Below, piece after piece: positions 25,899 to 36,568 of a DNA stretch of 64,000 nucleotides; the first letter of the stretch is position 1, and each line of letters opens with the position of its first letter. The position numbers and the translations under genes are program-made. The stretch lies in contig NZ_JAJEJV010000004.1 of assembly GCF_021390675.1 (NCBI RefSeq), positions 2,356,001 to 2,420,000 of the forward strand, in the 5' to 3' direction. Below the pieces are notes generated by a model. It had not been told where the DNA came from, did no database searches, and was given only the letters and a program-made list of their open reading frames with translations. Source of the DNA: Dyella sp. 2HG41-7. Its GTDB lineage: Bacteria; Pseudomonadota; Gammaproteobacteria; Xanthomonadales; Rhodanobacteraceae.

Positions 25899-27272
25899 TC
25901 ATTGCAACATATCGTTGAGAGGCGGCTGCGTGGCTGCTGGCAAGGAAATATCGAGTAGCCGCGCAATCGTCGGCGCAACGCGCAGATTGCTGATTGCGCC
26001 GAGATTTACGCCAGGCCGAATATGCGCACCCGATGCGATAAAAAGCGCCTGCATGTCTGCTTCGGTATTTAAATAACCGTGCGCGCCACGGGCGGGCTTC
26101 ACATTTGTGATGAGAGGTTCCTCGGCCCCATCCATAAACGCGTAATCGGGTTTGGCGATCAGATATAAATCCGGCGCTTGATCGGTGGAGCCTGGCGTGG
26201 GAATGCCGAGTCGTTGAGCGTCATCGCCTGTATAAACCGCGGCTACGCCGGGCAGCGTCTCGAAATAATGTTTGAGCTGAGGCACAAGCGATGCGCGTTT
26301 GGTTTTGTCGCGAATATAAAGCGATGCTTCGCCGCCTTCGGGTTGAATCCAGACATCGCCGCGATACTTGCCATCGGTCTTGTGCAGCAAGCCTTGGCGC
26401 ACCAAGGCAACGTTGGGATGAATGATGTGCGTGTAGTCGGCGAAACCGTGATCGGAGGCGATGACAAACGTGATGCGATCGAGCAAGCCCGCTTTGCGCG
26501 CAGCATCGATCAAGCGAGCGATGCTCGCATCGGCATACGCATACGCCGCGTAAGCGGCCGGCGAGAGCGCGCCGTATTCGTGCTGCAACGTGTCCGTCTG
26601 CAGCAGATGGAACAAAAGCAAGTTGGGCGTGTGTCGCGTCAGGATGTCGATGGCGGCATCCGTCCATATCTGATCGCGCCAGGCAGGCGTGCTGTCATCG
26701 CCAAAACTCGCCACGGCGTCGCGCGTAACGAGATGCTGCGCGATCAGGTCGCGCGCAATCGGCCCGTCCGCATCAGGCTGCTCGGCAAAAGCCCAGCGCA
26801 CATTTTTGGCGCCGTAAATGGCCACCCAATCCACTTGCCCCGTGCTCATGCCTTTTTCAGCAAGCGCATCGTAAAGCGTGCGCGCATGGACGAGCTGGTC
26901 TTTGGGCGTCCAGGGTTTTACTTCCGGCACGCTGCCATCCGACGGGAACGTGATCAGGCCGTTAGCCATCACATGATGCTCGGCGGCATTGACGCCGGTG
27001 ATCAGCGCGGTGTGATTTGGCCAGGTAACGGAGGGATTGATTGGCTGCATCGCGACCGCCGACGCGCCGTGCGCTTGCAATGCGCGAAGTGTCGGCATCG
27101 GCAGGCGCGGATCCTTCAGCGCGCGCGCGGGAAAGCCGTCGATGGTGATAAGAACGACGATCGGGCCATGATCGGCCGCCGTGCCGTCATTGGAAGCCGT
27201 GGACGTTTGGCTACAAGCGTTGCCAACCAACGAGAGTGCGAGCGCAAAAGCAAGAGCGAGACGATTTCGCAT
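25899..27272 (-). CDS. nucleotide pyrophosphatase/phosphodiesterase-family lipoprotein
   Basis: 457 residues. Lipoprotein signal with Cys about residue 20 (GNAC), then an alkaline-phosphatase-superfamily fold of the NPP type. It has LITIDGF (first metal Asp), SVTWPNHTALITG (Thr nucleophile), LLQTDTLQHEYG (Asp/His zinc ligands) and ASDHGFADY (second Asp/His pair). Such enzymes hydrolyse phosphodiester bonds in nucleotides or lipid head groups in the periplasm. The substrate is not predictable. It precedes the GH16 gene on the same strand with a 196-bp gap. Confidence 0.88.
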   Translation of the reverse strand: MRNRLALAFALALSLVGNACSQTSTASNDGTAADHGPIVVLITIDGFPARALKDPRLPMPTLRALQAHGASAVAMQPINPSVTWPNHTALITGVNAAEHHVMANGLITFPSDGSVPEVKPWTPKDQLVHARTLYDALAEKGMSTGQVDWVAIYGAKNVRWAFAEQPDADGPIARDLIAQHLVTRDAVASFGDDSTPAWRDQIWTDAAIDILTRHTPNLLLFHLLQTDTLQHEYGALSPAAYAAYAYADASIARLIDAARKAGLLDRITFVIASDHGFADYTHIIHPNVALVRQGLLHKTDGKYRGDVWIQPEGGEASLYIRDKTKRASLVPQLKHYFETLPGVAAVYTGDDAQRLGIPTPGSTDQAPDLYLIAKPDYAFMDGAEEPLITNVKPARGAHGYLNTEADMQALFIASGAHIRPGVNLGAISNLRVAPTIARLLDISLPAATQPPLNDMLQ

Positions 27273-27344
27273 GAATCACCGAGAGCGGATGAACCGTGCG
27301 AGTCTACCGGACGCCTTTTCTAAAATGGCCAAATGCCATTCGAT

Positions 27345-28712
27345 TTAGGGTTCGGGTTTTGCTTCGGCGACTTCGATAGTCTCTCGATGAATGGTCTTGT
27401 CGCCATCGGCGATAAAGCTCAATTGATAATGGCCTGGTCTCAAATAGAGAACGCTCGACGGAATGCCCTGGGCGCTGCTGTAGATCGGCATTTGCATTTG
27501 GGTGGTGGCCATCGTCAGCGGAAGCATATCGATCAACACACGATCGGCGGGTATGGCGTCGTCACCCTCGTTGGCATAACGCGCTTCGATCAGGCAGGGA
27601 TAATGGTTTAAGCAGTGATACGCGCTGACCAGATGCGCGCTGCGCAAACCTCCAAGACTTAGCCAGGTCGGCCGACCGTGATCGAGTCTTTCCGGCGGAA
27701 AAAATACCGTCACATCGTTGGCTGCGCGCAACGACCAGGGCTTGCCATGGGGGTCGACAAAAACGATCGGCGCGTCCGGCTGCAACTTTTTTATCACTTG
27801 GGTGTAATAGGGGTGATCGCTCTTACTGAAGGGATGCGGATACATCGCCGTCTGCTCGATCGACAACATGCTGGCGCCGGTAAGTTTGCGCAGATGTTCG
27901 GCCATGGAGGTGCCGTCCAGATAGCTCCCCGATGTCACGATGTGCTCGTAGCCGGCGTTGATAACCAGTCGCGCATGTGGATCTTGTGCAAAGACACTTT
28001 CGTATAAATGTCGCGCTTGTTCCGCTTCGCGCGCATCGGTGCTGGTGGCGGACGATGTCGCTTCGTACGCGACGACCTTGAAGCCAAGCTTCAACGCCGT
28101 GCGGATCATTTCCGCGTACACGGGTTCTTCCGTGTAGAAGCCGCTGTCGTTGGTGGGATAACCGCGCGTTGCGAGTTGCGTATCGCTTTGAACTAGCGTT
28201 TCGGCCGCAAAGTAGCGAAAGCCCTCCGCGTACAGCCGGCTAAGCAAAGGCACGGTCAGGCTGCGCGTCATCGCCACGTTGTGCGCTTCGTTGAGTAATA
28301 CGATCTGGTCGTTCTTGGCGATGTCTGGAATGGCATCGATAGCTGGATGCGCGACATATCCCTCCGACTCCAGCGGCGATGGACGATCGCCCGGTTGCAG
28401 CGGTTGACCAATCGAAAAGCTCTTTACCGCATCGACATAGTCGCCAAGAAAACTTTGGTACCAACTGATGTATTGGCCGAATATCAGTCGGAACGCGGGT
28501 GAATCGTCGCTCGCATAAGCGCGATGCAGAATCTGATATTGCCCCAGCAGCCCTTTGTGCTGATTGGCTTGGGCCATGATGCCATCCGCTTTGGTTGCAG
28601 CGGCCGCTTGTTGGGCCTGCCAGGCTTCGCTCGATTGCGCATCGGCGGCGATTGCGGCGCTTGCGAGCCACAACATGGAAATCAATGCGACCGTGGTGCG
28701 GCGGGCGGTCAT
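27345..28712 (-). CDS. secreted EreA/ChaN-like protein of unknown function
   Basis: 455 residues with a signal peptide (about 1-22). The central part resembles the erythromycin-esterase/ChaN/TraB superfamily. LLNEAHN (139-145) sits like the GExxH of EreA, FRYFAAE lies about 35 residues later, and there are further His-containing segments (NAGYEHIV, SIEQTAMYPHP). The C-terminal ~90 residues look like a beta-domain (LRPGHYQLSFIADG). I do not recognise a named family. A hydrolase or ligand-binding role is possible but not shown. The start is set at ATG 28712, which gives the signal peptide. Confidence 0.6.
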   Translation of the reverse strand: MTARRTTVALISMLWLASAAIAADAQSSEAWQAQQAAAATKADGIMAQANQHKGLLGQYQILHRAYASDDSPAFRLIFGQYISWYQSFLGDYVDAVKSFSIGQPLQPGDRPSPLESEGYVAHPAIDAIPDIAKNDQIVLLNEAHNVAMTRSLTVPLLSRLYAEGFRYFAAETLVQSDTQLATRGYPTNDSGFYTEEPVYAEMIRTALKLGFKVVAYEATSSATSTDAREAEQARHLYESVFAQDPHARLVINAGYEHIVTSGSYLDGTSMAEHLRKLTGASMLSIEQTAMYPHPFSKSDHPYYTQVIKKLQPDAPIVFVDPHGKPWSLRAANDVTVFFPPERLDHGRPTWLSLGGLRSAHLVSAYHCLNHYPCLIEARYANEGDDAIPADRVLIDMLPLTMATTQMQMPIYSSAQGIPSSVLYLRPGHYQLSFIADGDKTIHRETIEVAEAKPEP

Positions 28713-28877
28713 GGCTTGTCGAAGGCATCTCCGAACGTCGAGGCCATCATGCGCTCGTCTAGGCCTGCGACCCAATAACCATTTTCGCCTTCCTCGGTAC
28801 GGCCATTTTGCGATCCTGTCGCGCGAGGCGCTCGCGGAGTTTTGTGTATTCCGATTGGCGACGGGCATGGCCGATAA

Positions 28878-30023
<1,146 letters not shown>

Positions 30024-30035
30024 GGCGTTACGCGA

Positions 30036-30866
30036 ATGGAACGCATCGAACATCGGGCATGCTTCGGCGGTTGGCAGGATGTTTATCGCCATCGTTCATT
30101 AACGCTCGATGGCGATATGCGCGTGGCCGTTTATCTTCCGCCGCACGCGGAAAAGCGGCCTGTGCCAGCGCTGTACTGGCTGTCGGGGCTCACCTGCACC
30201 GAGCAGAACTTCATCACCAAAGCCGGTGCGCAGCGTTACGCCGCCGAGCACGGGCTCGCCTTGGTGGTCTGCGACACCAGTCCACGCGGCGACAACGTCG
30301 CGGACAGCGATGCCTACGATCTGGGGCAGGGCGCCGGCTTTTATCTCAACGCGACGGTGGCGCCATGGTCGCGGCACTACCGCATGTACGATTACGTCGC
30401 GCATGAGTTGCCGGCGCTAATCGAAGAGAATTTTCCGGTGACGGATGCACGCGCCATCAGCGGGCATTCCATGGGCGGTCATGGCGCGTTGACCATTGCG
30501 CTGAAGAACCCGGGACGCTATCGCAGCGTGTCGGCGTTCTCGCCCATCGTCGCGCCGTCGCAAGTGCCGTGGGGCGAGAAGGTGTTTACGGCATACCTCG
30601 GCGACGACCGTGAAATGTGGCGGGCGTACGACGCGACCGAATTGGTAAAAAACGCCAACGAAAAGCTGCCGTTGTTGATCGATCAGGGCGACGCCGACGA
30701 ATTTCTGCACACGCAGCTTCGCCCGGAACTGCTCAAGCAAGCCGCCGATTCGGTCGGCCAGCCGGTCACCCTGCATATGCGCCCCGGTTACGACCACAGT
30801 TACTACTTTGTGGCGAGTTTTATCGGCGAGCACGTGGCCTATCACGCTGCCGCGTTGCGCAACTAG
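30036..30866 (+). CDS. fghA: S-formylglutathione hydrolase
   Basis: 276 residues, esterase D family alpha/beta hydrolase. It hydrolyses S-formylglutathione to formate and glutathione. The nucleophile motif is GHSMGGHGAL, the acid is expected in LIDQGDADEFL, and the His in RPGYDHSYYF. YWLSGLTCTEQNF is a strong family signature. It is 12 bp downstream of frmA in one operon, completing the glutathione-dependent formaldehyde pathway. Confidence 0.97.
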   Translation: MERIEHRACFGGWQDVYRHRSLTLDGDMRVAVYLPPHAEKRPVPALYWLSGLTCTEQNFITKAGAQRYAAEHGLALVVCDTSPRGDNVADSDAYDLGQGAGFYLNATVAPWSRHYRMYDYVAHELPALIEENFPVTDARAISGHSMGGHGALTIALKNPGRYRSVSAFSPIVAPSQVPWGEKVFTAYLGDDREMWRAYDATELVKNANEKLPLLIDQGDADEFLHTQLRPELLKQAADSVGQPVTLHMRPGYDHSYYFVASFIGEHVAYHAAALRN

Positions 30867-31114
30867 GGTCGTTGTTCTTCGGGTACGGGCCTGCCTGCTT
30901 GCTGCGGCGCCTAGCCGTCCGAATCTACACGCCGTTTTCACATCGCGACTGCAGTAATTCGCGCCGTTGCAAAACCATGATCCAGCGAACGCTTCCTCGC
31001 TTCGGCGCGGCGGTATGCTGAGGCCGCGATCCGGTGCCAGCGAGTAGGGGTTCGATGGATCGCACCCGTTTGAGCGTTTCGGCTAGATAACCGCCCACCG
31101 CCTGTTCCGCTCCT

Positions 31115-32551
31115 ATGAACACCAACGACCCGATCGTTTTGACAACGAGTGAGTCCGACGCCGTTTTTCTTAAACGCCTTGCTATCGCGCAGAGCGTTTG
31201 CGCGGCGGTGGCAGCCTCGATAGCCATGCTCATACTGCTGGCGTGGTTTATTCACGGCGTGCGGCCCTGGTTTCCCCGTGGCTGGTATTTGATGAAATTC
31301 GACACGGCGTCGGGCATGTTTTTGAGCGCGCTGAGCCTCGGATTGCTATCGGCCAAATACAGCACGGCACGTTGGTGGGGTGGTGGTGTTGCGGCGATGC
31401 TGGTCCTTCTGCTTGCCGTAGTGGCGCTATACGAGCATTTCAGCGGTCGTCCTACGGGCTTGGATACGCTTATCGTCGCCGATACCACCAGCGATAAACC
31501 GGGATTGATGTCGGCCCAAACGGCCACGTATTTGCTGATGATGGCGGCAAGCCTGCTGCTCGCCACGGTGCCGCGTCGGTCGTTCGGCATTGCGGTGTTC
31601 GTGTTGTCGATCCTGCTTTCCTTGCAGGCGCTGATCGTTTTTTCCGGCTATTGCTTCAACGCCGTGCAGCTGTTCGGGCAGAGCATGTCTACGCGCACCT
31701 CGCCGCACACTTTGGCGTGCATGCTGTTGCTTGCCGTTGCGCTGACGGGTTGGCGGGCGCAACACGGCTATTTTTCGGCGTTGATCGGGAAGGGGCTTGG
31801 CAGCCGTTTGGCGCGTCGCGTATTTCCGTTTGTATTGCTGCTTCCCTTCGCCGCCATGCTGATCAGTTCCGCCATGGCCGGCGCTGGCTGGCTATCTCCG
31901 CCGGTCGCGGTGGGATTGACGATTGCCGTGCTGGCCGCAGCATTGTGCGGGCTGGTCTCTTTAATGGGCCGTCGCATCAACACGATGGAACGTGGCCTGC
32001 GCGAGCTGTCGCTGACGGACGATGTCACTGGCGTACTCAATTACCGCGGGTTTGCGCTGCTGGGCGAGCAATCGTTTCTCGAAGCGCAGCGAAACCATGT
32101 CATCGTGACCTTGCTTATTTTCAATATCGAAAACATCAAAGAGATCGGCGAAGATTTTGGCAACGATGTTGGCGTGCGCATTATGCGCGACATCGCAGGG
32201 ATACTTCGGGCCAGCTTTGCGCCTGCCGATATCGTCGCCCGGACCGAGGGCGACGAATTCGCCGTCATCGCCAATGACGAAAGCACCGGCGGCGTGATTG
32301 CGCTGATGCGCGTGGGCGAAGCGATGGAAGACATGAATGCAGCGAATCGCGCCTACCGGATTCGCTTCAGCGTCGGCGAGGCGACCAGCGATCCCGCGTC
32401 GGGCGAAACATTCCGCGGTTTGATCGAGCGTGCCGGCCTCGTGCGCCGCGAACGTCGGCGTGTCGAGCGCGTTTTCGGCAACGACGACGATCCGATCGGC
32501 ATACAGGTGCCCAGCCAAGTCGCGCGACAACTCCAGGATACGCACATTTAG
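31115..32551 (+). CDS. membrane protein with degenerate GGDEF domain
   Basis: 478 residues. About seven to eight transmembrane segments (about 22-290) are followed by a GGDEF-type domain from about residue 296. The domain departs from active diguanylate cyclases at key sites. The signature is EGDEF (378-382) instead of GGDEF. The metal-binding DxDxFK is FNIENIK (336-342), so both Asp are replaced, and the following GHxxGD is GNDVGV. It probably lacks cyclase activity and may bind c-di-GMP/GTP or act as a signalling scaffold. The membrane region could sense a small molecule. It stands alone. Confidence 0.82.
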   Translation: MNTNDPIVLTTSESDAVFLKRLAIAQSVCAAVAASIAMLILLAWFIHGVRPWFPRGWYLMKFDTASGMFLSALSLGLLSAKYSTARWWGGGVAAMLVLLLAVVALYEHFSGRPTGLDTLIVADTTSDKPGLMSAQTATYLLMMAASLLLATVPRRSFGIAVFVLSILLSLQALIVFSGYCFNAVQLFGQSMSTRTSPHTLACMLLLAVALTGWRAQHGYFSALIGKGLGSRLARRVFPFVLLLPFAAMLISSAMAGAGWLSPPVAVGLTIAVLAAALCGLVSLMGRRINTMERGLRELSLTDDVTGVLNYRGFALLGEQSFLEAQRNHVIVTLLIFNIENIKEIGEDFGNDVGVRIMRDIAGILRASFAPADIVARTEGDEFAVIANDESTGGVIALMRVGEAMEDMNAANRAYRIRFSVGEATSDPASGETFRGLIERAGLVRRERRRVERVFGNDDDPIGIQVPSQVARQLQDTHI

Positions 32552-32647
32552 CAGCGCGTACGGGCCTCTATGGGCCAATCGTCAGCTTACGGCAAGCGGA
32601 GGCATTGGTTACCATCGCCGGATGCTTATCCGATAGGTCATGACGCG

Positions 32648-34855
32648 ATGCGAAATCGTGGTGGGGAAGGTTTCAATCGAGTACTCCGCGCAGCAGCGCT
32701 CGGGCTTGCGCTCGGCCTGGTCGCCACCGCGCACGCGGCCGATCCCGAACAGACACGGTGGCGCAGCGAGTCTCAGGCGGTAACGATCACTCGCGACGAC
32801 TGGGGCATTGCCCACGTGCACGGCAAAACCGACGCCGATGCCGTGTTCGGCATGGCCTATGCGCAAGCGGAAGACGACTTCAATCGCGTCGAAACCAATT
32901 ACCTGAATTCCCTAGGTTGGCTCGCGCAAGCGGAAGGCGAATCGGCGATCTGGAGCGACCTTCGCATGCGGTTGTTTATCGATCCCGTTGATCTGAAAAA
33001 GCAGTACACGCAAAGTCCCGCGTGGCTGCAGGCACTGATGAACGCATGGGCCGACGGTTTGAACGATTACCTCGCCACGCATCCGCAAACGCATCCGCGA
33101 GTGATTACGCATTTCGAGCCCTGGATGGCGCTGAGTTTCAGCGAAGGCAGCATTGGCGGCGATACCGAACGCGTGTCGTTGAAATCGCTGCAAGCGTTTT
33201 ACGGACCGGGCGATCGCGAGGTGGCTGCGGCGGATACGCCATCGAGCTGGGTGGAACCGTCCGGTTCCAACGGCATCGCCATTGCGCCCAAACTCACGGT
33301 CGATGGCCATGCGTTATTGCTGATCAATCCACACACCTCGTTTTATTTCCGCTCCGAATTGCAGATGTCGAGCGACCAAGGACTCGATGCCTACGGTGCG
33401 GTGACGTGGGGGCAGTTCTTCATCTACCAGGGTTTCAACCCGCATATCGGTTGGATGCACACCTCGACGACGGCCGATGCGGTGGATGAATTCGCCGAAA
33501 CCATCGTGCACAAGGACGGCAAGCTTTTCTATCGTTACGGCAACGATTTGCGGCCCGTTACGGTGCGGAAAATTTCCATCCCTTATCGCAACGCCGATGG
33601 CACGGCAGCCGAGCGCAGCTTCACGGTTTATGCAACCCATCACGGCCCCATCGTAAGAGAGCAGGATGGAAAGTGGCTGGCCATTGCTTTGATGAACAAG
33701 CCGACGGCGGCGCTTGAGCAAAGCTGGCTGCGCACCAAGGCGACCGATTACGCCAGCTATATGAAGGTCGCCGAGCTCAAGGCCAATTCGTCGAACAACA
33801 CGTTATTCGCGGACGACAAGGGCGAAATCGCTTATCTGCATCCGCAGTTCATCCCCAAGCGCGACAATCAATTCGATTACACCAAGCCGGTCGACGGCAG
33901 CAATCCTGCCACCGATTGGAAAGGCTTGACCGCGCTCGACGATCTGCCGCATCTGCTCAATCCGCCCAATGGCTGGATTTTCAATACGAACGATTGGCCG
34001 TACTCCGCAGCGGGTCCTTATAGCCCTAAACGCAGCGATTTTCCGCGCTACATGGATACCGTCGGCGAAAATCCGCGCGGCATCCACGCCACCATGCTGC
34101 TTACCGACCAGCAAGGTTTTACGCTCGAATCGTTGATCACCTTGGCCTTCGATTCCTATTTGCCGGAATTCGCCCGTCAGATCCCCATTCTCGTGCGCGA
34201 CTACGATGCGCTTCCCACGAATGATCCACTCAAACAAAAGCTGGCCGGCCAAATCGCCATGCTGCGCCATTGGAATTTCCGTTGGGGTGTCGCCTCGATG
34301 CCCACCACGCTCGCCGTGTATTGGGGCGATACGTTGTGGAACGAAATGGATAAGGCCGATAACGCGGAAGGATTGTCGGTGTACGACCTGATGGCGGAAA
34401 AAGCCGGCGCCAAGGCGCGGCTACAAGCGCTGGTCGAAGCGTCCGACCGCTTGGAGAAGGATTTTGGAAGCTGGGGTACGCCGTGGGGCGAGGTCAATCG
34501 CTTCCAGCGTATCAGCAGCGATATCGTGCAGCCATTCAACGACGCCAAGCCCAGTATTCCGGTGCCGTTTACATCGTCGCGCTGGGGTTCGCTTGCGTCG
34601 TTCGGCGCGCATCGCTGGCCAGGCACAAAACGCTATTACGGCACCAGCGGCAACAGCTTTGTGGCGGTAGTGGAATTCGGCGACCGCGTGCGCGCCCGCG
34701 CCATCACAGCGGGCGGCGAAAGCGGACATATGGATTCCCCGCATTTCGACGATGAAGCGGAACGTTATACGACCGGCAATTTGCGTAACGTCTATTTCTG
34801 GACGGACGAACTGAAAGGGCATATCGAACGGGTTTATCACCCGGGCGAGTCATAA
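32648..34855 (+). CDS. penicillin acylase family Ntn-hydrolase (AHL/aculeacin-acylase-like)
   Basis: 735 residues. Signal peptide (about 1-30, ending ATAHA), alpha-chain, then the autocleavage site SG-SNGIAIAP with the N-terminal nucleophile at Ser207. The beta-chain carries the typical LINPHTSFYF and NPHIGWMHTST segments. Members cleave amide bonds of penicillins, acyl-homoserine lactones, aculeacin or other acyl-amino compounds in the periplasm. Length and Ser position fit AHL/aculeacin acylases. The substrate is not known. The ATG at 32648 gives a clean signal peptide; 26 more upstream codons are open. Confidence 0.88.
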   Translation: MRNRGGEGFNRVLRAAALGLALGLVATAHAADPEQTRWRSESQAVTITRDDWGIAHVHGKTDADAVFGMAYAQAEDDFNRVETNYLNSLGWLAQAEGESAIWSDLRMRLFIDPVDLKKQYTQSPAWLQALMNAWADGLNDYLATHPQTHPRVITHFEPWMALSFSEGSIGGDTERVSLKSLQAFYGPGDREVAAADTPSSWVEPSGSNGIAIAPKLTVDGHALLLINPHTSFYFRSELQMSSDQGLDAYGAVTWGQFFIYQGFNPHIGWMHTSTTADAVDEFAETIVHKDGKLFYRYGNDLRPVTVRKISIPYRNADGTAAERSFTVYATHHGPIVREQDGKWLAIALMNKPTAALEQSWLRTKATDYASYMKVAELKANSSNNTLFADDKGEIAYLHPQFIPKRDNQFDYTKPVDGSNPATDWKGLTALDDLPHLLNPPNGWIFNTNDWPYSAAGPYSPKRSDFPRYMDTVGENPRGIHATMLLTDQQGFTLESLITLAFDSYLPEFARQIPILVRDYDALPTNDPLKQKLAGQIAMLRHWNFRWGVASMPTTLAVYWGDTLWNEMDKADNAEGLSVYDLMAEKAGAKARLQALVEASDRLEKDFGSWGTPWGEVNRFQRISSDIVQPFNDAKPSIPVPFTSSRWGSLASFGAHRWPGTKRYYGTSGNSFVAVVEFGDRVRARAITAGGESGHMDSPHFDDEAERYTTGNLRNVYFWTDELKGHIERVYHPGES

Positions 34856-34898
34856 TCGCCACGAATTACCGTCCGACAATTACGTAAGGAAACCTTTC

Positions 34899-35087
34899 AT
34901 GTCGAATAAGCCACCCGAAGGGCTGCCGCGATATCGGATATTGACCGGCAAAGACGATGCGGCGTTTTGCCGACGCGTATCCGAAGCGTTGGAGCTCGGA
35001 TACCAGCTGTACGGTTCGCCGGCAGCGACGTTCAATGGCGAGCACGTAGTGGTGGCGCAAGCGATCCTTTGGCCGGAAAGCGATTGA
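34899..35087 (+). CDS. DUF1737 small protein
   Basis: 62 residues with the DUF1737 pattern YRILTGKDDAAFCRRVSEAL, then GYQLYGSPAATFNG. Members are small cytosolic proteins of unknown function. It lies 43 bp after the acylase gene with an AAGGAAA Shine-Dalgarno and could share its transcript. Confidence 0.85.
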   Translation: MSNKPPEGLPRYRILTGKDDAAFCRRVSEALELGYQLYGSPAATFNGEHVVVAQAILWPESD

Positions 35088-35212
35088 CGCGTCGCGCTTG
35101 CGAAGTCGGCCATTCTTTCATTTGGCGCAAGACTGATTCCCACTGCGCCCTGTTTCGCGGAAATAGGCGGTAGGGCTACAGTTGCCGCGTGATTCCGCAA
35201 GAGATGTCTGCG

Positions 35213-36298
35213 ATGTCGACCCAAGTCCCCTCCGCATTGCTCGATCTGCTCGGTATCGACGTACCGATCGTTCAGGCGCCGATGGCCGGCGTGTCGTCGC
35301 CCGCCATGGCGGCGGCCGTAAGCACCAGCGGTGGTTTGGGCTCTTTGGGCGTCGGCGCGATGAACGCTAGCAAGGCACGGGAGGCCATTCACGAATTCCG
35401 GCGTTTGAGTGGAGGGCCGCTCAATGTGAATGTATTCGTTCATCGGCCCGCGCACGCGGATAAACAGAAGGCGTCGGCGTGGCTCGCGCGATTGCAACCG
35501 GAGTTCGATCGTTGGAACGCGAAAGCTCCGCAAGAGCTGCATGAGATCTACACGTCTTTTCTCGTCGACAACGACATGCTTGCCATGTTGGTGGAAGAAA
35601 AGCCGCGCGCGGTGAGCTTTCATTTCGGCGTGCCGCATCCGCATCAAATTCAAGCGTTGCATGATGCGGGCATCGTGCTTCTCGCATCGGCGACCAACCA
35701 GGACGAAGCGAAATTAATTGAGGCGGCTGGCATCGACGCCGTCGTTGCGCAGGGCTACGAAGCCGGCGGACATCGCGGTGTATTCGATCCAGATATCGAG
35801 GACAGCCAACTGGGTACTTTCGCCTTGACGCGCCTGCTTGTGCGTGCGGTCAATCTTCCGATTATTGCGGCGGGCGGCATCATGGACGGCGCAGGGATCG
35901 CATCGGCTTTGTCGCTGGGTGCACAAGCGGCGCAATTGGGAACGGCGTTCGTCGCCACGGACGAATCGCTGGCCGACGCCGGATATCGCGAGCGATTGTT
36001 CAGCGCCGCCGCGCATCACACCACGATGACGCGCGTCATCTCCGGCCGTCCCGCGCGCAGCCTCGCCAACGATTTCACGCAATGGGGAAGCGCCGTTCCG
36101 AACGAGGCCATTCCCGATTACCCGATTGCATACGACGTTGGCAAAGCGTTGCACGCAGCTGGTAAAGCTGCAGACCAAAGCGGCTACGGTGCGCAGTGGG
36201 CGGGGCAGGGAGCGCCGTTGGCGCGGGCCTTGTCGTCGGCGGCGTTGATGCAGGCGTTGAAAGAAGAGTTGGTTCAGGCCGAGCGGTCGGTGTGCTAG
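35213..36298 (+). CDS. nitronate monooxygenase-like flavin oxidoreductase
   Basis: 361 residues, NMO/2-nitropropane-dioxygenase family TIM barrel. Features: PIVQAPMAGVSSPAMAAAVS with the FMN loop, FHFGVPHPHQI, the conserved AQGYEAGGHRG and the C-terminal substrate/flavin loop RVISGRPARSL. It oxidises nitronates to aldehydes or ketones using FMN and oxygen; some members reduce quinones instead. Starts at 35189 (GTG), 35204 and 35213 (ATG) are in frame. 35213 is chosen because aagag lies 9 bp upstream. Confidence 0.9.
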   Translation: MSTQVPSALLDLLGIDVPIVQAPMAGVSSPAMAAAVSTSGGLGSLGVGAMNASKAREAIHEFRRLSGGPLNVNVFVHRPAHADKQKASAWLARLQPEFDRWNAKAPQELHEIYTSFLVDNDMLAMLVEEKPRAVSFHFGVPHPHQIQALHDAGIVLLASATNQDEAKLIEAAGIDAVVAQGYEAGGHRGVFDPDIEDSQLGTFALTRLLVRAVNLPIIAAGGIMDGAGIASALSLGAQAAQLGTAFVATDESLADAGYRERLFSAAAHHTTMTRVISGRPARSLANDFTQWGSAVPNEAIPDYPIAYDVGKALHAAGKAADQSGYGAQWAGQGAPLARALSSAALMQALKEELVQAERSVC

Positions 36299-36368
36299 TG
36301 AAGGGCTTGGTTGCATTTGCAGATTGCGCCAATATAAATCCACTCGAAATCCACACCTTTCTCGCGAT

Positions 36369-36482
36369 GTCATTCCGGCGAAGGCCGGAATCCAGTACAA
36401 ATACGCTGTGCGAAGCACTCAAAATAATAATGAGTGCTACGCACTATGTATTTAACTGGATTCCGGCCTTCGCCGGAATGAC
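36369..36482. repeat. REP/dRS3-like long palindrome
   Basis: Perfect 27-bp inverted repeat. GTCATTCCGGCGAAGGCCGG and the seven bases after it (36369-36395) match the reverse complement of 36456-36482. The 60-bp spacer is itself an imperfect inverted repeat, containing tgcgaagcactca/tgagtgctacgca. Each arm contains the sub-palindrome ATTCCGGCGAAGGCCGGAAT. Similar 'gtcattcc...ggaatcc' repeats are common in many proteobacterial genomes. It sits between the nitronate monooxygenase-like gene and a LysR gene. It could act as a terminator-like structure or non-autonomous repeat. Confidence 0.85.
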
Positions 36483-36568
36483 TGTGAGGCAAGAGTGCCA
36501 GCGCTTCTCTCATGGCGTAGCATCCCGTTTCACGTTCTCAACGATCCTTCCCACCCGAGGCGCGTCCT

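Noticed and set aside
26178-27323. A 381-codon plus-strand frame opposite the phosphodiesterase lipoprotein
   Set aside because: Antisense shadow; the minus-strand gene has a lipobox and complete metal motifs.
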